Both the position numbers and the translations under genes were made by a program. Below, piece after piece: positions 26,205-34,492 of a DNA stretch of 61,637 bases. Each line of letters opens with the position of its first letter. Within the stretch, counting starts at the first letter, position 1. Origin of the DNA: Allobosea sp. Leaf344 (GTDB taxonomy: Bacteria > Pseudomonadota > Alphaproteobacteria > Rhizobiales > Beijerinckiaceae); contig NZ_LMRT01000008.1 of NCBI RefSeq assembly GCF_001426225.1, positions 1 to 61,637 on the forward strand. The letters run 5' to 3'. The notes beneath the pieces are model-generated. The model was not told the origin of the DNA and ran no database searches. It worked only from the letters and a program-made list of their open reading frames with translations.

Positions 26205-27386
26205 ATGTTCCTGCCGACGTCCGAAGCGGGCGAGGTGGCATGGCCCGGCCTGCGGCCGAAGCCGGCGGTGGAGCTCCAGATCATCGACGGCATGGCCGGG
26301 TTCCTGGCGCTCGGGGCCGAATGGGACCGGCTCTTTGCCCGCGCGGGCCGGCCGCATCAGCTGTTCCAGAGCCATGCGCTGCTGCGCCATTGGGCCAGGC
26401 ATTATCTCGGCGAGGGCGACAGGCTGGCGATCCTCTGCGGCCGGGTGGAGGGGCGCCTCGCCATGGTCTGGCCGCTGGTCCGCCAGCGCCGCCTCGGCTT
26501 TCGCCTGCTGCGCTTCATGGGCGGGCCGATCGCGCAATTCAGCGATGTGCTGGCCGAGGATCGGCCGGGCCTGGTCGAGGCGGGATGGCGCGCCATCATG
26601 GCGAGCGGCGCGGATCTGCTGGAGATCCGCAAGCTGCGCGACGATTCCCGGCTGGCCGAGGTCGCGCTGCCGGTAGAGCCGGTCGTCACGGCGCGGGAGC
26701 TGGCGCTGTTCGCGCTCTGCGACCGGCGCGTCGCGGATGGCGGACCGGGGCCCGGCTATTCCGCCCGCGAGCGCTCCAACCATCGGCGCAGGCTGCGGCG
26801 GCTCGCGGAATGCGGCGCCGTCGACTTCGCGACCGGCACGGCGGGGGGCGAGGCGGCCGCCCTGGCGCGCGAGGCGGTGGCGCTGAAGCGCGAAGGCCTG
26901 GCCGCGCGCGGCATCTTCTCGCCGACGATCGCCGATCCGCGTTTTTCCGCCTTCTTCGCCGATCTCGCGGCGGAGAGCCCGGACAGCTCCCCGCTGCGGC
27001 TGGCCATGATCCGCATCGACGGGCGCCTGGCGGGCATCGACCTCTCGCTCGATTGCAAGGGCGTCACCTTCGGCCATGTCAACGCCGTCGACCCGCGCCA
27101 TGCCGGCCAGGGGCTGGGACGCCTGCTCATCCAGCACAGCTTCGCCAGCGCCCAGGCGCGCGGCAGCAGCCGATTCGACATGCTGGCGCCGGCCGATCGC
27201 TATAAGCACGCCCATGCCGATGGCGCGACGGGGGTGAGCGATCTGACGCTGCCGCTGAGTCCGGTGGGCCGGCTGCTGTGCCGGGCGGGACTGCCGCATT
27301 GGCGGCCGCTGGCCAAGCTGGCGGCGAAGAGCACGCCCGGCCTGGCGCTGCTGCAGCTCGCGGCGCGGCGCTGGCCGAAGCGCTGA
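26205..27386 (+). CDS. GNAT-family acyltransferase, BcsL/CelD-like (FemAB fold)
   Basis: A 393-residue protein with two GNAT halves. The first contains EWDRLFARAGRPHQLFQSHALLRHWARHYLGEGDRLAILCGRVEGRLAMVWPLVRQRR, the usual CelD/BcsL opening; the second runs from SNHRRRLRRLAECGAVDF to GHVNAVDPRHAGQGLGRLLIQHSFASAQARGSSRFDMLAPADRYKHAHADG, an acetyl-CoA binding turn plus the K..YK segment. Members act in exopolysaccharide or cell-surface modification. It is coupled to the DUF6875-like gene upstream; no polysaccharide genes are nearby. Confidence 0.87.
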   Translation: MFLPTSEAGEVAWPGLRPKPAVELQIIDGMAGFLALGAEWDRLFARAGRPHQLFQSHALLRHWARHYLGEGDRLAILCGRVEGRLAMVWPLVRQRRLGFRLLRFMGGPIAQFSDVLAEDRPGLVEAGWRAIMASGADLLEIRKLRDDSRLAEVALPVEPVVTARELALFALCDRRVADGGPGPGYSARERSNHRRRLRRLAECGAVDFATGTAGGEAAALAREAVALKREGLAARGIFSPTIADPRFSAFFADLAAESPDSSPLRLAMIRIDGRLAGIDLSLDCKGVTFGHVNAVDPRHAGQGLGRLLIQHSFASAQARGSSRFDMLAPADRYKHAHADGATGVSDLTLPLSPVGRLLCRAGLPHWRPLAKLAAKSTPGLALLQLAARRWPKR

Positions 27387-27683
27387 TCAGGCGGTCAGCG
27401 CGTCCATCGCCCGCGCCAGCCTGACATCGAGCTCGGTCAGGCCGCCAGCATCATGGGTGGTCAGCGTCACGTCCACGGTCTTGTAGATATTGGTCCATTC
27501 CGGATGATGGTTCATCGTCTCCGCCAGCAGCGCGACCCGCGTCATGAAGCCGAAGGCCTCGCTGAAATCGCGGAAGACATAGCGCTTGGCGATCGCCTCC
27601 CGCCCCTCGACGGCGCGCCAGCCGGCGAGCGTCGCGAGCGCCTCGTTGCGGGCATCCGGGCCAAGGCGCTTTTGCATCATCAT
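27387..27683 (-). CDS. phhB: 4a-hydroxytetrahydrobiopterin dehydratase
   Basis: Pterin-4a-carbinolamine dehydratase, 98 aa, which regenerates the pterin cofactor of aromatic amino acid hydroxylases. The signature [36 protein letters not shown] holds the catalytic His-His-Pro-Glu-Trp and the later His. No phenylalanine hydroxylase gene is nearby. It overlaps the upstream thpR stop by four bases. Confidence 0.95.
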   Translation of the reverse strand: MMMQKRLGPDARNEALATLAGWRAVEGREAIAKRYVFRDFSEAFGFMTRVALLAETMNHHPEWTNIYKTVDVTLTTHDAGGLTELDVRLARAMDALTA

Positions 27684-28258
27684 CTCCGCTGCACGTCGCC
27701 GCGCGGCAACCGGTTCGGATAGGCCGGACCGAGCGGATAGGCGGCCTCGACCACATAGGGTCCGCCGCCGATCGAATCGCGCGAGGACATCAGCGCGATG
27801 CGCCGCGCGGTGAAGCCGATCGGGCGGATGATCGGATGCATCGCCAGATAATGCGCGACATCCACCGGGGAGGCGTCGCGCAGCCGGGCGAGGGTGACAT
27901 GCGGCACGAATTTCCGCGCTTCCGGCGGCAGGCCGAGCCGGCGCATCAGCCGCTCGATATCCGCCTGGAGCTCGCTCAGCTTCGCCGAAGGCTGCACCCG
28001 CGCGAACACCGCCCGCGGCTTGTCGCCGCCGAAGGTGCCGAGCGCGTCGAGCGTGATGTCGAAGGGGTAGCTGCGCAGCTCGCCCAGGAATTCGTCGACG
28101 TCATGGGCCATGCGCCGGTCGACATCCCCGAGGAAGCGCAAGGTGATGTGGTAATCCGCGGGCTCGATCCAGCGCGCGCCGACCAGCCCGCCCCGGTGCA
28201 GGGTCAGTGCCGAAGCGATGTCGGCGGGAATTTCCAGAGCTGTGAACAGCCTCGGCAT
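27680..28258 (-). CDS. thpR: RNA 2',3'-cyclic phosphodiesterase
   Basis: LigT/ThpR-type 2H phosphoesterase, 192 aa, which opens 2',3'-cyclic phosphates on RNA. Both catalytic HxTx motifs are present: HITL at 37-40 and HVTL at 120-123. The amino terminus [18 protein letters not shown] is canonical. It forms a two-gene unit with phhB (ATGA overlap) and is divergent from rlmN. Confidence 0.94.
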   Translation of the reverse strand: MPRLFTALEIPADIASALTLHRGGLVGARWIEPADYHITLRFLGDVDRRMAHDVDEFLGELRSYPFDITLDALGTFGGDKPRAVFARVQPSAKLSELQADIERLMRRLGLPPEARKFVPHVTLARLRDASPVDVAHYLAMHPIIRPIGFTARRIALMSSRDSIGGGPYVVEAAYPLGPAYPNRLPRGDVQRR

Positions 28259-28465
28259 GGGCGAATCATAGCCGAGTTATTGTGAACATGGCGAGACGGT
28301 CGGAGGCGGGCGACGGGGTCGGGACACAGTTTTCTCCGGCGCAGCGCACCCCATATGACGAGCGTGCTGCGGCGCCCCGGAGCCTGCATGGTTTCGCGAT
28401 GCCGCCTCGCCATGCTATGGACTGCGCCAAATGGGGCCGCGAGCGGCCGTTTTCCGAGAGTTCCG

Positions 28466-29692
28466 ATGATCGTTTCCGTCGCCGAGACCGCCGCGCCCGC
28501 GGCGCACGCCGCCATGCCGAAGCCGTCGCTGGTCGGGCGCACCCGGTCGGGCCTGGCCGAGGCCCTCAATGAGATCGGCGTGCCCGAGAAGGAGCGGCGC
28601 ATGCGCGTCGGCCAGCTCTGGAACTGGATCTATCATTACGGCGTGCGCGACTTCGCGGCGATGACGACGATCGGCAAGGGGCTGCGCGCCGCCTTGGCCG
28701 AGCGTTTCAGCCTCGACCTGCCGGAGGTGACGGCGGAGCAGGTCTCGACCGACGGGACCCGCAAATGGCTGATCCGCATGGCGCCGACCGGCCCGCGCGA
28801 CCGCGGCGCCGAGATCGAATGCGTCTATATCCCGGAAATGGATCGCGGCACGCTCTGCGTCTCGAGCCAGGTCGGCTGCACGCTGACCTGCACCTTCTGC
28901 CATACCGGCACGCAGCGGCTGGTGCGCAACCTGACCACCGAGGAGATCGTGGCGCAGCTGATGGTGGCGCGCGACCGGCTCGGCGATTTCCCCAACCGCT
29001 CCGCCCCGGACGGCGCCTTCGTCCCCAATGATGGCGGGCGCTTCGTCTCCAACATCGTCTTCATGGGGATGGGCGAGCCGCTCTATAATTTCGACGGGGT
29101 TCGCGACGCGATCGAGGTGATCACCGATAATGAGGGGCTGTCGCTGGGGCGCCGACGGATCACCGTCTCGACCTCGGGCGTGGTGCCGCAGATCGGGCCG
29201 CTCGGTGCCGAGATGGGGACGATGCTGGCGATCTCGCTGCATGCGGTGCGCGACGAGCTGCGCAACGAGCTGGTGCCGCTCAACAGGAAATACCCGATCG
29301 CCGAGCTGCTCGAGGCCTGCCGCAGCTATCCCGGCCTGTCGAACGCCAAGCGCATCACCTTCGAATATGTGATGCTGAAAGGCGTCAACGACAGCGATGC
29401 CGAGGCGCGCGAGCTGGTGCGGCTGCTCAAGGGAATCCCGGCCAAGATCAACCTGATCCCGTTCAATCCCTGGCCCGGCACGCGCTATGAATGCTCGGAT
29501 TGGGACCGGATCGAGCGCTTTTCCGAGATCGTCTTCCGGGCCGGCTACGCCTCGCCGGTGCGCACGCCGCGCGGCCGCGACATTCTCGCCGCCTGCGGGC
29601 AGCTGAAGAGCGAGACGGAGAAGCTCTCGGCCCGGGCGCGGCTGATGCTCGACCAGGACGAGACGGCGGCGGCGGCCCAGGCGGCGCATTGA
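28466..29692 (+). CDS. rlmN: Dual-specificity 23S rRNA (A2503) / tRNA (A37) methyltransferase RlmN
   Basis: Radical SAM methyltransferase, 408 aa. The iron-sulfur motif is [17 protein letters not shown] with Cys138, Cys142 and Cys145; other landmarks are the amino-terminal [37 protein letters not shown] and the SAM contact [14 protein letters not shown]. The catalytic carboxy-terminal Cys is in [15 protein letters not shown]. Several in-frame upstream starts exist; the ATG giving [12 protein letters not shown] is chosen because the upstream extension is not family-like. Confidence 0.96.
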   Translation: MIVSVAETAAPAAHAAMPKPSLVGRTRSGLAEALNEIGVPEKERRMRVGQLWNWIYHYGVRDFAAMTTIGKGLRAALAERFSLDLPEVTAEQVSTDGTRKWLIRMAPTGPRDRGAEIECVYIPEMDRGTLCVSSQVGCTLTCTFCHTGTQRLVRNLTTEEIVAQLMVARDRLGDFPNRSAPDGAFVPNDGGRFVSNIVFMGMGEPLYNFDGVRDAIEVITDNEGLSLGRRRITVSTSGVVPQIGPLGAEMGTMLAISLHAVRDELRNELVPLNRKYPIAELLEACRSYPGLSNAKRITFEYVMLKGVNDSDAEARELVRLLKGIPAKINLIPFNPWPGTRYECSDWDRIERFSEIVFRAGYASPVRTPRGRDILAACGQLKSETEKLSARARLMLDQDETAAAAQAAH

Positions 29693-29694
29693 CG

Positions 29695-30180
29695 ATGCTG
29701 CGCTGGCTGCTGCTGATCCCCTTCGCCCTGATCTTCGCGATGGGCACCGGGCTGTTCGCGATGATGATCGCGAGCCTCGCCTCGCCCGAGGTGGCGCTGC
29801 TGATCGGCGGCGGCTTCGGCCGGCTGATGGACGCGCTCTTCGGCCTCGCCGAGGCCGGCTATGATCCGGCTCCCGCGGCGCAGGCGGCCTTCGCGCTGAT
29901 CGGCCGGCTCGGCCTCGCCATCATCGTCGCGCCGGTCGTGTTCACGGCGCTGTTCAGCGAGATATTCCGGATCCGCAGCCTGCTCGTGCAGAGCGGGCTG
30001 ACGGGCGCCCTCGCCGCGCTGCTGCCGCTCGCCGTGCTGCAATTCGCCCGGGCGCCGAGCCAGTCGGAAGCGCGCATTCTGGGCGCGCTGGTGCTGGTGG
30101 GAGCCATGACCGGCTTCGTCTACTGGCTGGTCGCAGGCCGCAGCGCCGGCGGCGAGCCCCGCCAGCCGGCCACCGGCTGA
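29695..30180 (+). CDS. Hypothetical membrane protein
   Basis: A 161-residue protein with about four hydrophobic helices (WLLLIPFALIFAMGTGLFAMMIASL; LGLAIIVAPVVFTALFSEIF; SGLTGALAALLPLAVLQFA; ILGALVLVGAMTGFVYWLVAG). I do not recognise a family. It starts two bases after the rlmN stop, so it is probably translated from the same message; orthologues beside rlmN would suggest a conserved but unassigned link. Confidence 0.82.
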   Translation: MLRWLLLIPFALIFAMGTGLFAMMIASLASPEVALLIGGGFGRLMDALFGLAEAGYDPAPAAQAAFALIGRLGLAIIVAPVVFTALFSEIFRIRSLLVQSGLTGALAALLPLAVLQFARAPSQSEARILGALVLVGAMTGFVYWLVAGRSAGGEPRQPATG

Positions 30181-30189
30181 GCCGCCGCC

Positions 30190-30546
30190 TCATCCGGGCG
30201 GCAGCAGCCGCGAGCGGGTGAGGAAGCGGCGCTCCGTGCCGTTGTCCAAAGAGAACATACCGCCGCGGCCCTCGACCGCGTCGATGATCAGCCCGGTATG
30301 CCGCCAGAGCGCGGCTTGCGCGCCGCCGATATAGACTGGCACGCCCGCGATCTCGCCGAGTTTCACGTCGTGATCGCCGATCACGAAGCCGTCGCGGGGA
30401 TAGCACATCGGCGAGGAGCCGTCGCAGCAGCCGCCGGATTGGTGGAACAGCACCGGACCGTGACGCGCGACGATCTCCTCGAGCAGAGCCAGCGCCCGCG
30501 GCGTGGCGACCACGCGCGCCGGTTCGTCTTCGCCAACGCCTCCCAT
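30190..30546 (-). CDS. DUF779 domain-containing protein
   Basis: A 118-residue protein of the DUF779 family. The cysteine-rich core FHQSGGCCDGSSPMCYP (Cys40, Cys41, Cys48) suggests metal or thiol chemistry. DUF779 genes are typically found next to aldehyde dehydrogenase genes, as here, where it closes the regulator-aldehyde dehydrogenase-AdhP set. It starts one base after the adhP stop. An accessory role in alcohol/aldehyde oxidation is inferred from this linkage; no activity is established. Confidence 0.9.
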   Translation of the reverse strand: MGGVGEDEPARVVATPRALALLEEIVARHGPVLFHQSGGCCDGSSPMCYPRDGFVIGDHDVKLGEIAGVPVYIGGAQAALWRHTGLIIDAVEGRGGMFSLDNGTERRFLTRSRLLPPG

Positions 30547-30547
30547 G

Positions 30548-31579
30548 TCAGTTCGCCATGTCGATGACGATCCGACCCTCGATCTGACCCTTGTGCATGC
30601 GGTCGAAGATCAGGTTGATGTCATCGAGCCTGGCCGGGCTGACCGTCGCCTTGACCTTGCCCTCGGCGGCGAAATCCAGGGATTCCTGCAGGTCCAGCCG
30701 CGTTCCGACGATCGAGCCGCGCACCGTGATGCCCTTCAGCACCATGCCGAAGATGTCGAGCGGGAAGCCGCCCGGCGGCAGGCCGTTGAGCACCACCGTG
30801 CCGCCGCGGTTCACCATGCCGACGGCCTGGCTGAAGGCCTTGGGGCTCACCGCCGTCACCAGCACGCCCTGGGCGCCGCCGCCGGTCTCGCGCCTGACCG
30901 TGGCGGACGGGTCGTCATGCAGCGCATTCACGGTCAGGGTGGCGCCGAGCCGCCGCGCCAGATCGAGCTTGGCGTCGTCGATATCGACCGCCGCGACGTT
31001 GAGGCCCATCGCCCGGGCATATTGCACGGCCATGTGCCCGAGCCCGCCGACGCCGGAGATCACCACCCAGTCGCCGGGTTTCGTCTCCGTCACCTTCAGC
31101 CCCTTATAGACGGTGACGCCGGCGCAGAGCACGGGGGCGAGCTCCAGGAAATCGAGATTCGCCGGGAGATGGCCGACATAATTCGGGTCGGCCACGACAT
31201 AATCGGCGAAGCCGCCATTGACGGAATAGCCGGTGTTGAGCTGGCTTTCGCACAGGGTTTCCCAGCCGCCGAGGCAATGGCGGCAATGGCCGCAGGCGGT
31301 GTAGAGCCAGGGCACGCCGACGCGGTCGCCTTCCTTGACGTGCTTCACCCCGGCGCCGACGGCGGAGACGAAGCCGACGCCTTCATGGCCGGGAATGAAG
31401 GGCGGGTTGGGTTTCACCGGCCAGTCGCCTTCGGCGGCGTGGAGATCGGTGTGGCAGACCCCCGAGGCGCGGATCGCCACCTGGATCAGACCCGGGCCGG
31501 GCTCGGGGATCGGGACTTCGTCGATGGTCAGCGGCTGTCCGAACGCGCGCACGACCGCGGCCTTCATCGTCTTCGCCAT
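30548..31579 (-). CDS. adhP: Zinc-dependent alcohol dehydrogenase AdhP
   Basis: NAD-dependent alcohol dehydrogenase of the MDR family, 343 aa, converting ethanol and similar alcohols to aldehydes. Catalytic zinc ligands are Cys42 ([16 protein letters not shown]) and His65-Glu66 ([10 protein letters not shown]); the structural zinc cysteines are 96, 99, 102 and 110 ([15 protein letters not shown]). The nucleotide turn is [18 protein letters not shown]. The ATG giving [10 protein letters not shown] is used. It is between the aldehyde dehydrogenase and DUF779 genes. Confidence 0.96.
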   Translation of the reverse strand: MAKTMKAAVVRAFGQPLTIDEVPIPEPGPGLIQVAIRASGVCHTDLHAAEGDWPVKPNPPFIPGHEGVGFVSAVGAGVKHVKEGDRVGVPWLYTACGHCRHCLGGWETLCESQLNTGYSVNGGFADYVVADPNYVGHLPANLDFLELAPVLCAGVTVYKGLKVTETKPGDWVVISGVGGLGHMAVQYARAMGLNVAAVDIDDAKLDLARRLGATLTVNALHDDPSATVRRETGGGAQGVLVTAVSPKAFSQAVGMVNRGGTVVLNGLPPGGFPLDIFGMVLKGITVRGSIVGTRLDLQESLDFAAEGKVKATVSPARLDDINLIFDRMHKGQIEGRIVIDMAN

Positions 31580-31645
31580 GGCATGGCCTCCTGGATGGGG
31601 TGTCGGCACCGGCGGCGCGCGGGTCGCGCCGCCGGCTTCCGCTCG

Positions 31646-33163
31646 TCAGAAGAAGCCGAGCTTCTGCGGGGCGTAGCTGACCAGCATGTTCTTGGTCTGC
31701 TGATAATGGCCCAGCATCATCTTGTGGTTTTCGCGGCCGATGCCGGAGTGCTTGTAGCCGCCGAAGGCCGCATGGGCGGGATAGGCGTGATAGCAATTGG
31801 TCCAGACGCGGCCGGCCTGGATGCCCCGGCCGAAGCGATAGGCGCGGGTGCCGTCGCGGGTCCAGATGCCGGCGCCGAGCCCGTAGAGCGTGTCGTTCGC
31901 CAGGGCCAGCGCCTCGTCGTCGTCCTTGAAGGTCGTCACCGAGACGACGGGGCCGAAGATCTCCTCCTGGAAGACCCGCATGCGGTTATGGCCCTTGAAC
32001 ACCGTCGGCTGGACGTAGAAGCCGCCGGCGAGATCGCCCGGCATCTCCTGGCGCGCGCCGCCGGCCAGCACCTGCGCACCCTCTTGGCGGCCGATGTCGA
32101 AATAGCTGAGGATCTTCTCGAGCTGCTCGGAGGAGGCCTGGGCGCCGATCATCGTCGCGGGGTCGAGCGGATCGCCCTGGCGGATCGCCGCGACACGCTG
32201 CAGCGCCTTCTCCATGAAGCGGTCGTAGAGGCTCTCCTGGATCAGCGCGCGGCTCGGGCAGGTACAGACCTCGCCCTGGTTGAGCGCGAACATCACGAAG
32301 CCCTCGACCGCCTTGTCGAGGAAATCATCGTCCTGCGCCGCGACATCGTCGAAGAAGACGTTCGGGGATTTGCCGCCGAGTTCCAGCGTCACCGGGATCA
32401 GGTTCTGGCTGGCATATTGCATGATCAGCCGGCCGGTGGTGGTCTCGCCGGTGAAGGCGATCTTGGCGATGCGGCTGGAGGAGGCGAGCGGTTTGCCGGC
32501 TTCCAGGCCGAAGCCGTTGACGATGTTGACGACGCCGGGCGGCAGGATATCGGCGATCAGCTCCATCAGCACCAGGATCGAGGCCGGTGTCTGCTCGGCC
32601 GGCTTCAGCACCACGCAATTGCCCGCGGCCAGCGCCGGCGCCAGTTTCCAGACCGCCATCAGGATCGGGAAGTTCCAGGGAATGATCTGGCCGACCACGC
32701 CCAGCGGCTCGTGGAAATGATAGGCGACCGTGTCGTGGTCGATCTCGGAGAGGGCGCCTTCCTGGGCGCGGATGACCCCCGCGAAATAGCGGAAATGATC
32801 GATCGCCAGCGGGATATCGGCCGCCATGGTCTCGCGGATCGGCTTGCCATTGTCCCAGGTCTCGGCCTGCGCCAGCAAGGCGAGATGATCCTCCATCACC
32901 TGCGCGATGCGGTTGAGCAGCAGGGACCGTTCCGCGACGCTGGTGCGACCCCAGGCCTCGCGGGCCGCATGGGCCGCGTCCAGCGCGGCTTCGATGTCCT
33001 GTTCGTCGGACCGGGCGACGGCGCAGAGCAGCCTTCCATTCACCGGGGAGGTATTGTCGAAGTAACGCCCCGCCACCGGCGCGACCCAGCTGCCATTGAT
33101 GAAATTATCGTAGCGGGTCTTGAAGGGCGGCGCCGAGACGCGGCTGAATTCGGGTTTGTTCAT
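31646..33163 (-). CDS. NAD-dependent acetaldehyde/aldehyde dehydrogenase (AldA/ExaC type)
   Basis: Aldehyde dehydrogenase of 505 aa which oxidises the aldehyde made by AdhP to the acid. The catalytic Cys300 lies in [14 protein letters not shown] and the general base Glu261 in [14 protein letters not shown]; the cofactor site includes [34 protein letters not shown]. The [10 protein letters not shown] start and the [25 protein letters not shown] end are typical of the ExaC/AcoD group. A clear AGGAGG-like site precedes the ATG. A strong operator-like dyad lies 98 bases upstream. Confidence 0.96.
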   Translation of the reverse strand: MNKPEFSRVSAPPFKTRYDNFINGSWVAPVAGRYFDNTSPVNGRLLCAVARSDEQDIEAALDAAHAAREAWGRTSVAERSLLLNRIAQVMEDHLALLAQAETWDNGKPIRETMAADIPLAIDHFRYFAGVIRAQEGALSEIDHDTVAYHFHEPLGVVGQIIPWNFPILMAVWKLAPALAAGNCVVLKPAEQTPASILVLMELIADILPPGVVNIVNGFGLEAGKPLASSSRIAKIAFTGETTTGRLIMQYASQNLIPVTLELGGKSPNVFFDDVAAQDDDFLDKAVEGFVMFALNQGEVCTCPSRALIQESLYDRFMEKALQRVAAIRQGDPLDPATMIGAQASSEQLEKILSYFDIGRQEGAQVLAGGARQEMPGDLAGGFYVQPTVFKGHNRMRVFQEEIFGPVVSVTTFKDDDEALALANDTLYGLGAGIWTRDGTRAYRFGRGIQAGRVWTNCYHAYPAHAAFGGYKHSGIGRENHKMMLGHYQQTKNMLVSYAPQKLGFF

Positions 33164-33260
33164 CGTTTTCCTCCTGCGGCGCCTGAGTTGGCGCTCTGCC
33201 GGCAGGATCGGTCCGGGCGGCTGCGCTTGTCAGCCGGGCCGGGGCATTTCCGCCGACCGG

Positions 33261-33282
33261 ACTGTCTCAACCTTGCGACAGT
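33261..33282. promoter_or_regulatory. 22-bp dyad between the Fis regulator and the aldehyde dehydrogenase gene
   Basis: Outer arms ACTGTC and GACAGT and inner elements CAA and TTG are symmetric, so 18 of 22 positions are palindromic. It sits in the 142-base gap upstream of the aldehyde dehydrogenase start, 98 bases from the ATG. This is the best operator candidate for the adjacent GAF-Fis protein. I do not see a convincing -24/-12 (sigma-54) element between it and the gene. Confidence 0.55.
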
Positions 33283-33305
33283 TCCGGCGGGAATCACGCG
33301 CAGGC

Positions 33306-34283
33306 CTAGGCATGCCCGCGATCCAGCCCGAAACGGGCGAGCTTCCGGTGCATCGTCGCGCGGCTGACGCCGAGGGTACGCGCCGCCGCCGAGACATTGC
33401 CGCGGGCTCGCGCCAGAGCGCGCTGGACGACGCCGCGCTCGGCCGCGCCGAGATCCTCCGCGGGCGCCGCCTCGTCGCCGAGCAGCAGATCCTCGGCCGG
33501 GAAGGGCTCGGCGAGCCTGGCGTCGGTGAGGCCATGGGCGAGGCGCGCGGCGCGGCTCGCGCCGATGACGAGGTCCTGCCGGTCGACGGCGAGCAGCCCG
33601 CCGGCGCCATGCGCCCCGTCCGGCACCACCAATATGCGGGCCTTCGGAAAGGCGGCCTGGAAACAGCGGGCCTCGATGCGCCGCGCCGCTTCGATGGTGG
33701 CGCTCGCGATCAGCCTGAGGATCGGCGGCGTCACATCGGCACGACAGGTCGAGACGTCGAGCGTCGCGATCAGCCGGCCGCGCGGATCCCAGATCGGCGC
33801 GACCGTGCAGCTCAGGCCGATATTGCGGGTGAGGAAATGCTGGTCGCGGCAGATCGTCACCGGACGCGCTTCGGCGAGGCAGGTGCCGACACCATTGGTG
33901 CCCTCGCAGGCCTCGCTCCAGACCATGCCGGTCCAGAGGCCGCGATTGCGGAAATCGAGATCGTCGCCCGGCATGCCGCGGCGCTCGAGCGGTACGCCCT
34001 CCTGATCGGTGAGCAGGACGCAGCAGCCGGCCTCGCCCACCGCCTGGAACAGCCGGTCCAGCGAGACGCGGCTGAGATCGATCAGCGGGCGCAGCCGGTC
34101 GCGGGCGCGCTCGAATTCCGGCCGGTCGAGCTGGCGCGGCGGGCCGGCCTGGTTCGGGTCGAGCCCATAGCGCAGGGCCGAGCGCGACCATGAGGCGGCC
34201 ACGGCGGATTGCGCGACGGCGGCCGTGTCGCTCAGCGTCGCGAAAACCCGGTCGGCGTGACCTGCGTGCCCGGCGTCAGCCAT
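33306..34283 (-). CDS. GAF-Fis transcriptional regulator without AAA+ domain (AcoR-like)
   Basis: A 325-residue regulator. A GAF-type sensor (about 60-190, with LLTDQEGVPLERRG...GTNGVGTCLAEARPVTICRDQHFLTRNIGLSCTVAPIWDPRGRLIATLDVS, the AcoR-type pattern) is followed by a linker and a Fis-type helix-turn-helix at the end (GVVQRALARARGNVSAAARTLGVSRATMHRKLARFGL). The AAA+ sigma-54 activation domain of AcoR is absent. It is upstream of, and in the same direction as, the aldehyde dehydrogenase-adhP-DUF779 genes, its likely targets. A GTG three codons earlier is an alternative start. Confidence 0.92.
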   Translation of the reverse strand: MADAGHAGHADRVFATLSDTAAVAQSAVAASWSRSALRYGLDPNQAGPPRQLDRPEFERARDRLRPLIDLSRVSLDRLFQAVGEAGCCVLLTDQEGVPLERRGMPGDDLDFRNRGLWTGMVWSEACEGTNGVGTCLAEARPVTICRDQHFLTRNIGLSCTVAPIWDPRGRLIATLDVSTCRADVTPPILRLIASATIEAARRIEARCFQAAFPKARILVVPDGAHGAGGLLAVDRQDLVIGASRAARLAHGLTDARLAEPFPAEDLLLGDEAAPAEDLGAAERGVVQRALARARGNVSAAARTLGVSRATMHRKLARFGLDRGHA

Positions 34284-34492
34284 GCTCGACACCCGTTTCC
34301 ACCCGATGCGCGGCGGATTCTTGGATCGCCTGCCCTGTCGGGACGTCGGGCGGCCGCGCTTTCCGCGGATGTTCCGGCCAAGCCGGCGGCACTGTCAAGC
34401 CGATCGGCTGATATACTTCCGTAGCGTCAGGAGCGGCAGGGCCGGCTTGCGTCGCCGCGTCCCGTCCGTGTCGCGAATTGTCCTGGGCCGCC

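Noticed and set aside
33164..33260. Sigma-54 promoter upstream of the aldehyde dehydrogenase gene
   Set aside because: The only GG-N10-GC pair lacks the TGGC and TTGC context; not reported as a feature.
30503..33367. A 954-codon open frame antisense to adhP and the aldehyde dehydrogenase gene
   Set aside because: Crosses three well-supported genes on the other strand and has no recognisable domain.
34284..34492. Open frames of about 70-105 codons between ggt and the GAF-Fis regulator
   Set aside because: No motifs or ribosome sites. The gap has a TTGACA on the minus strand with a poor -10, which is not enough to call a promoter.
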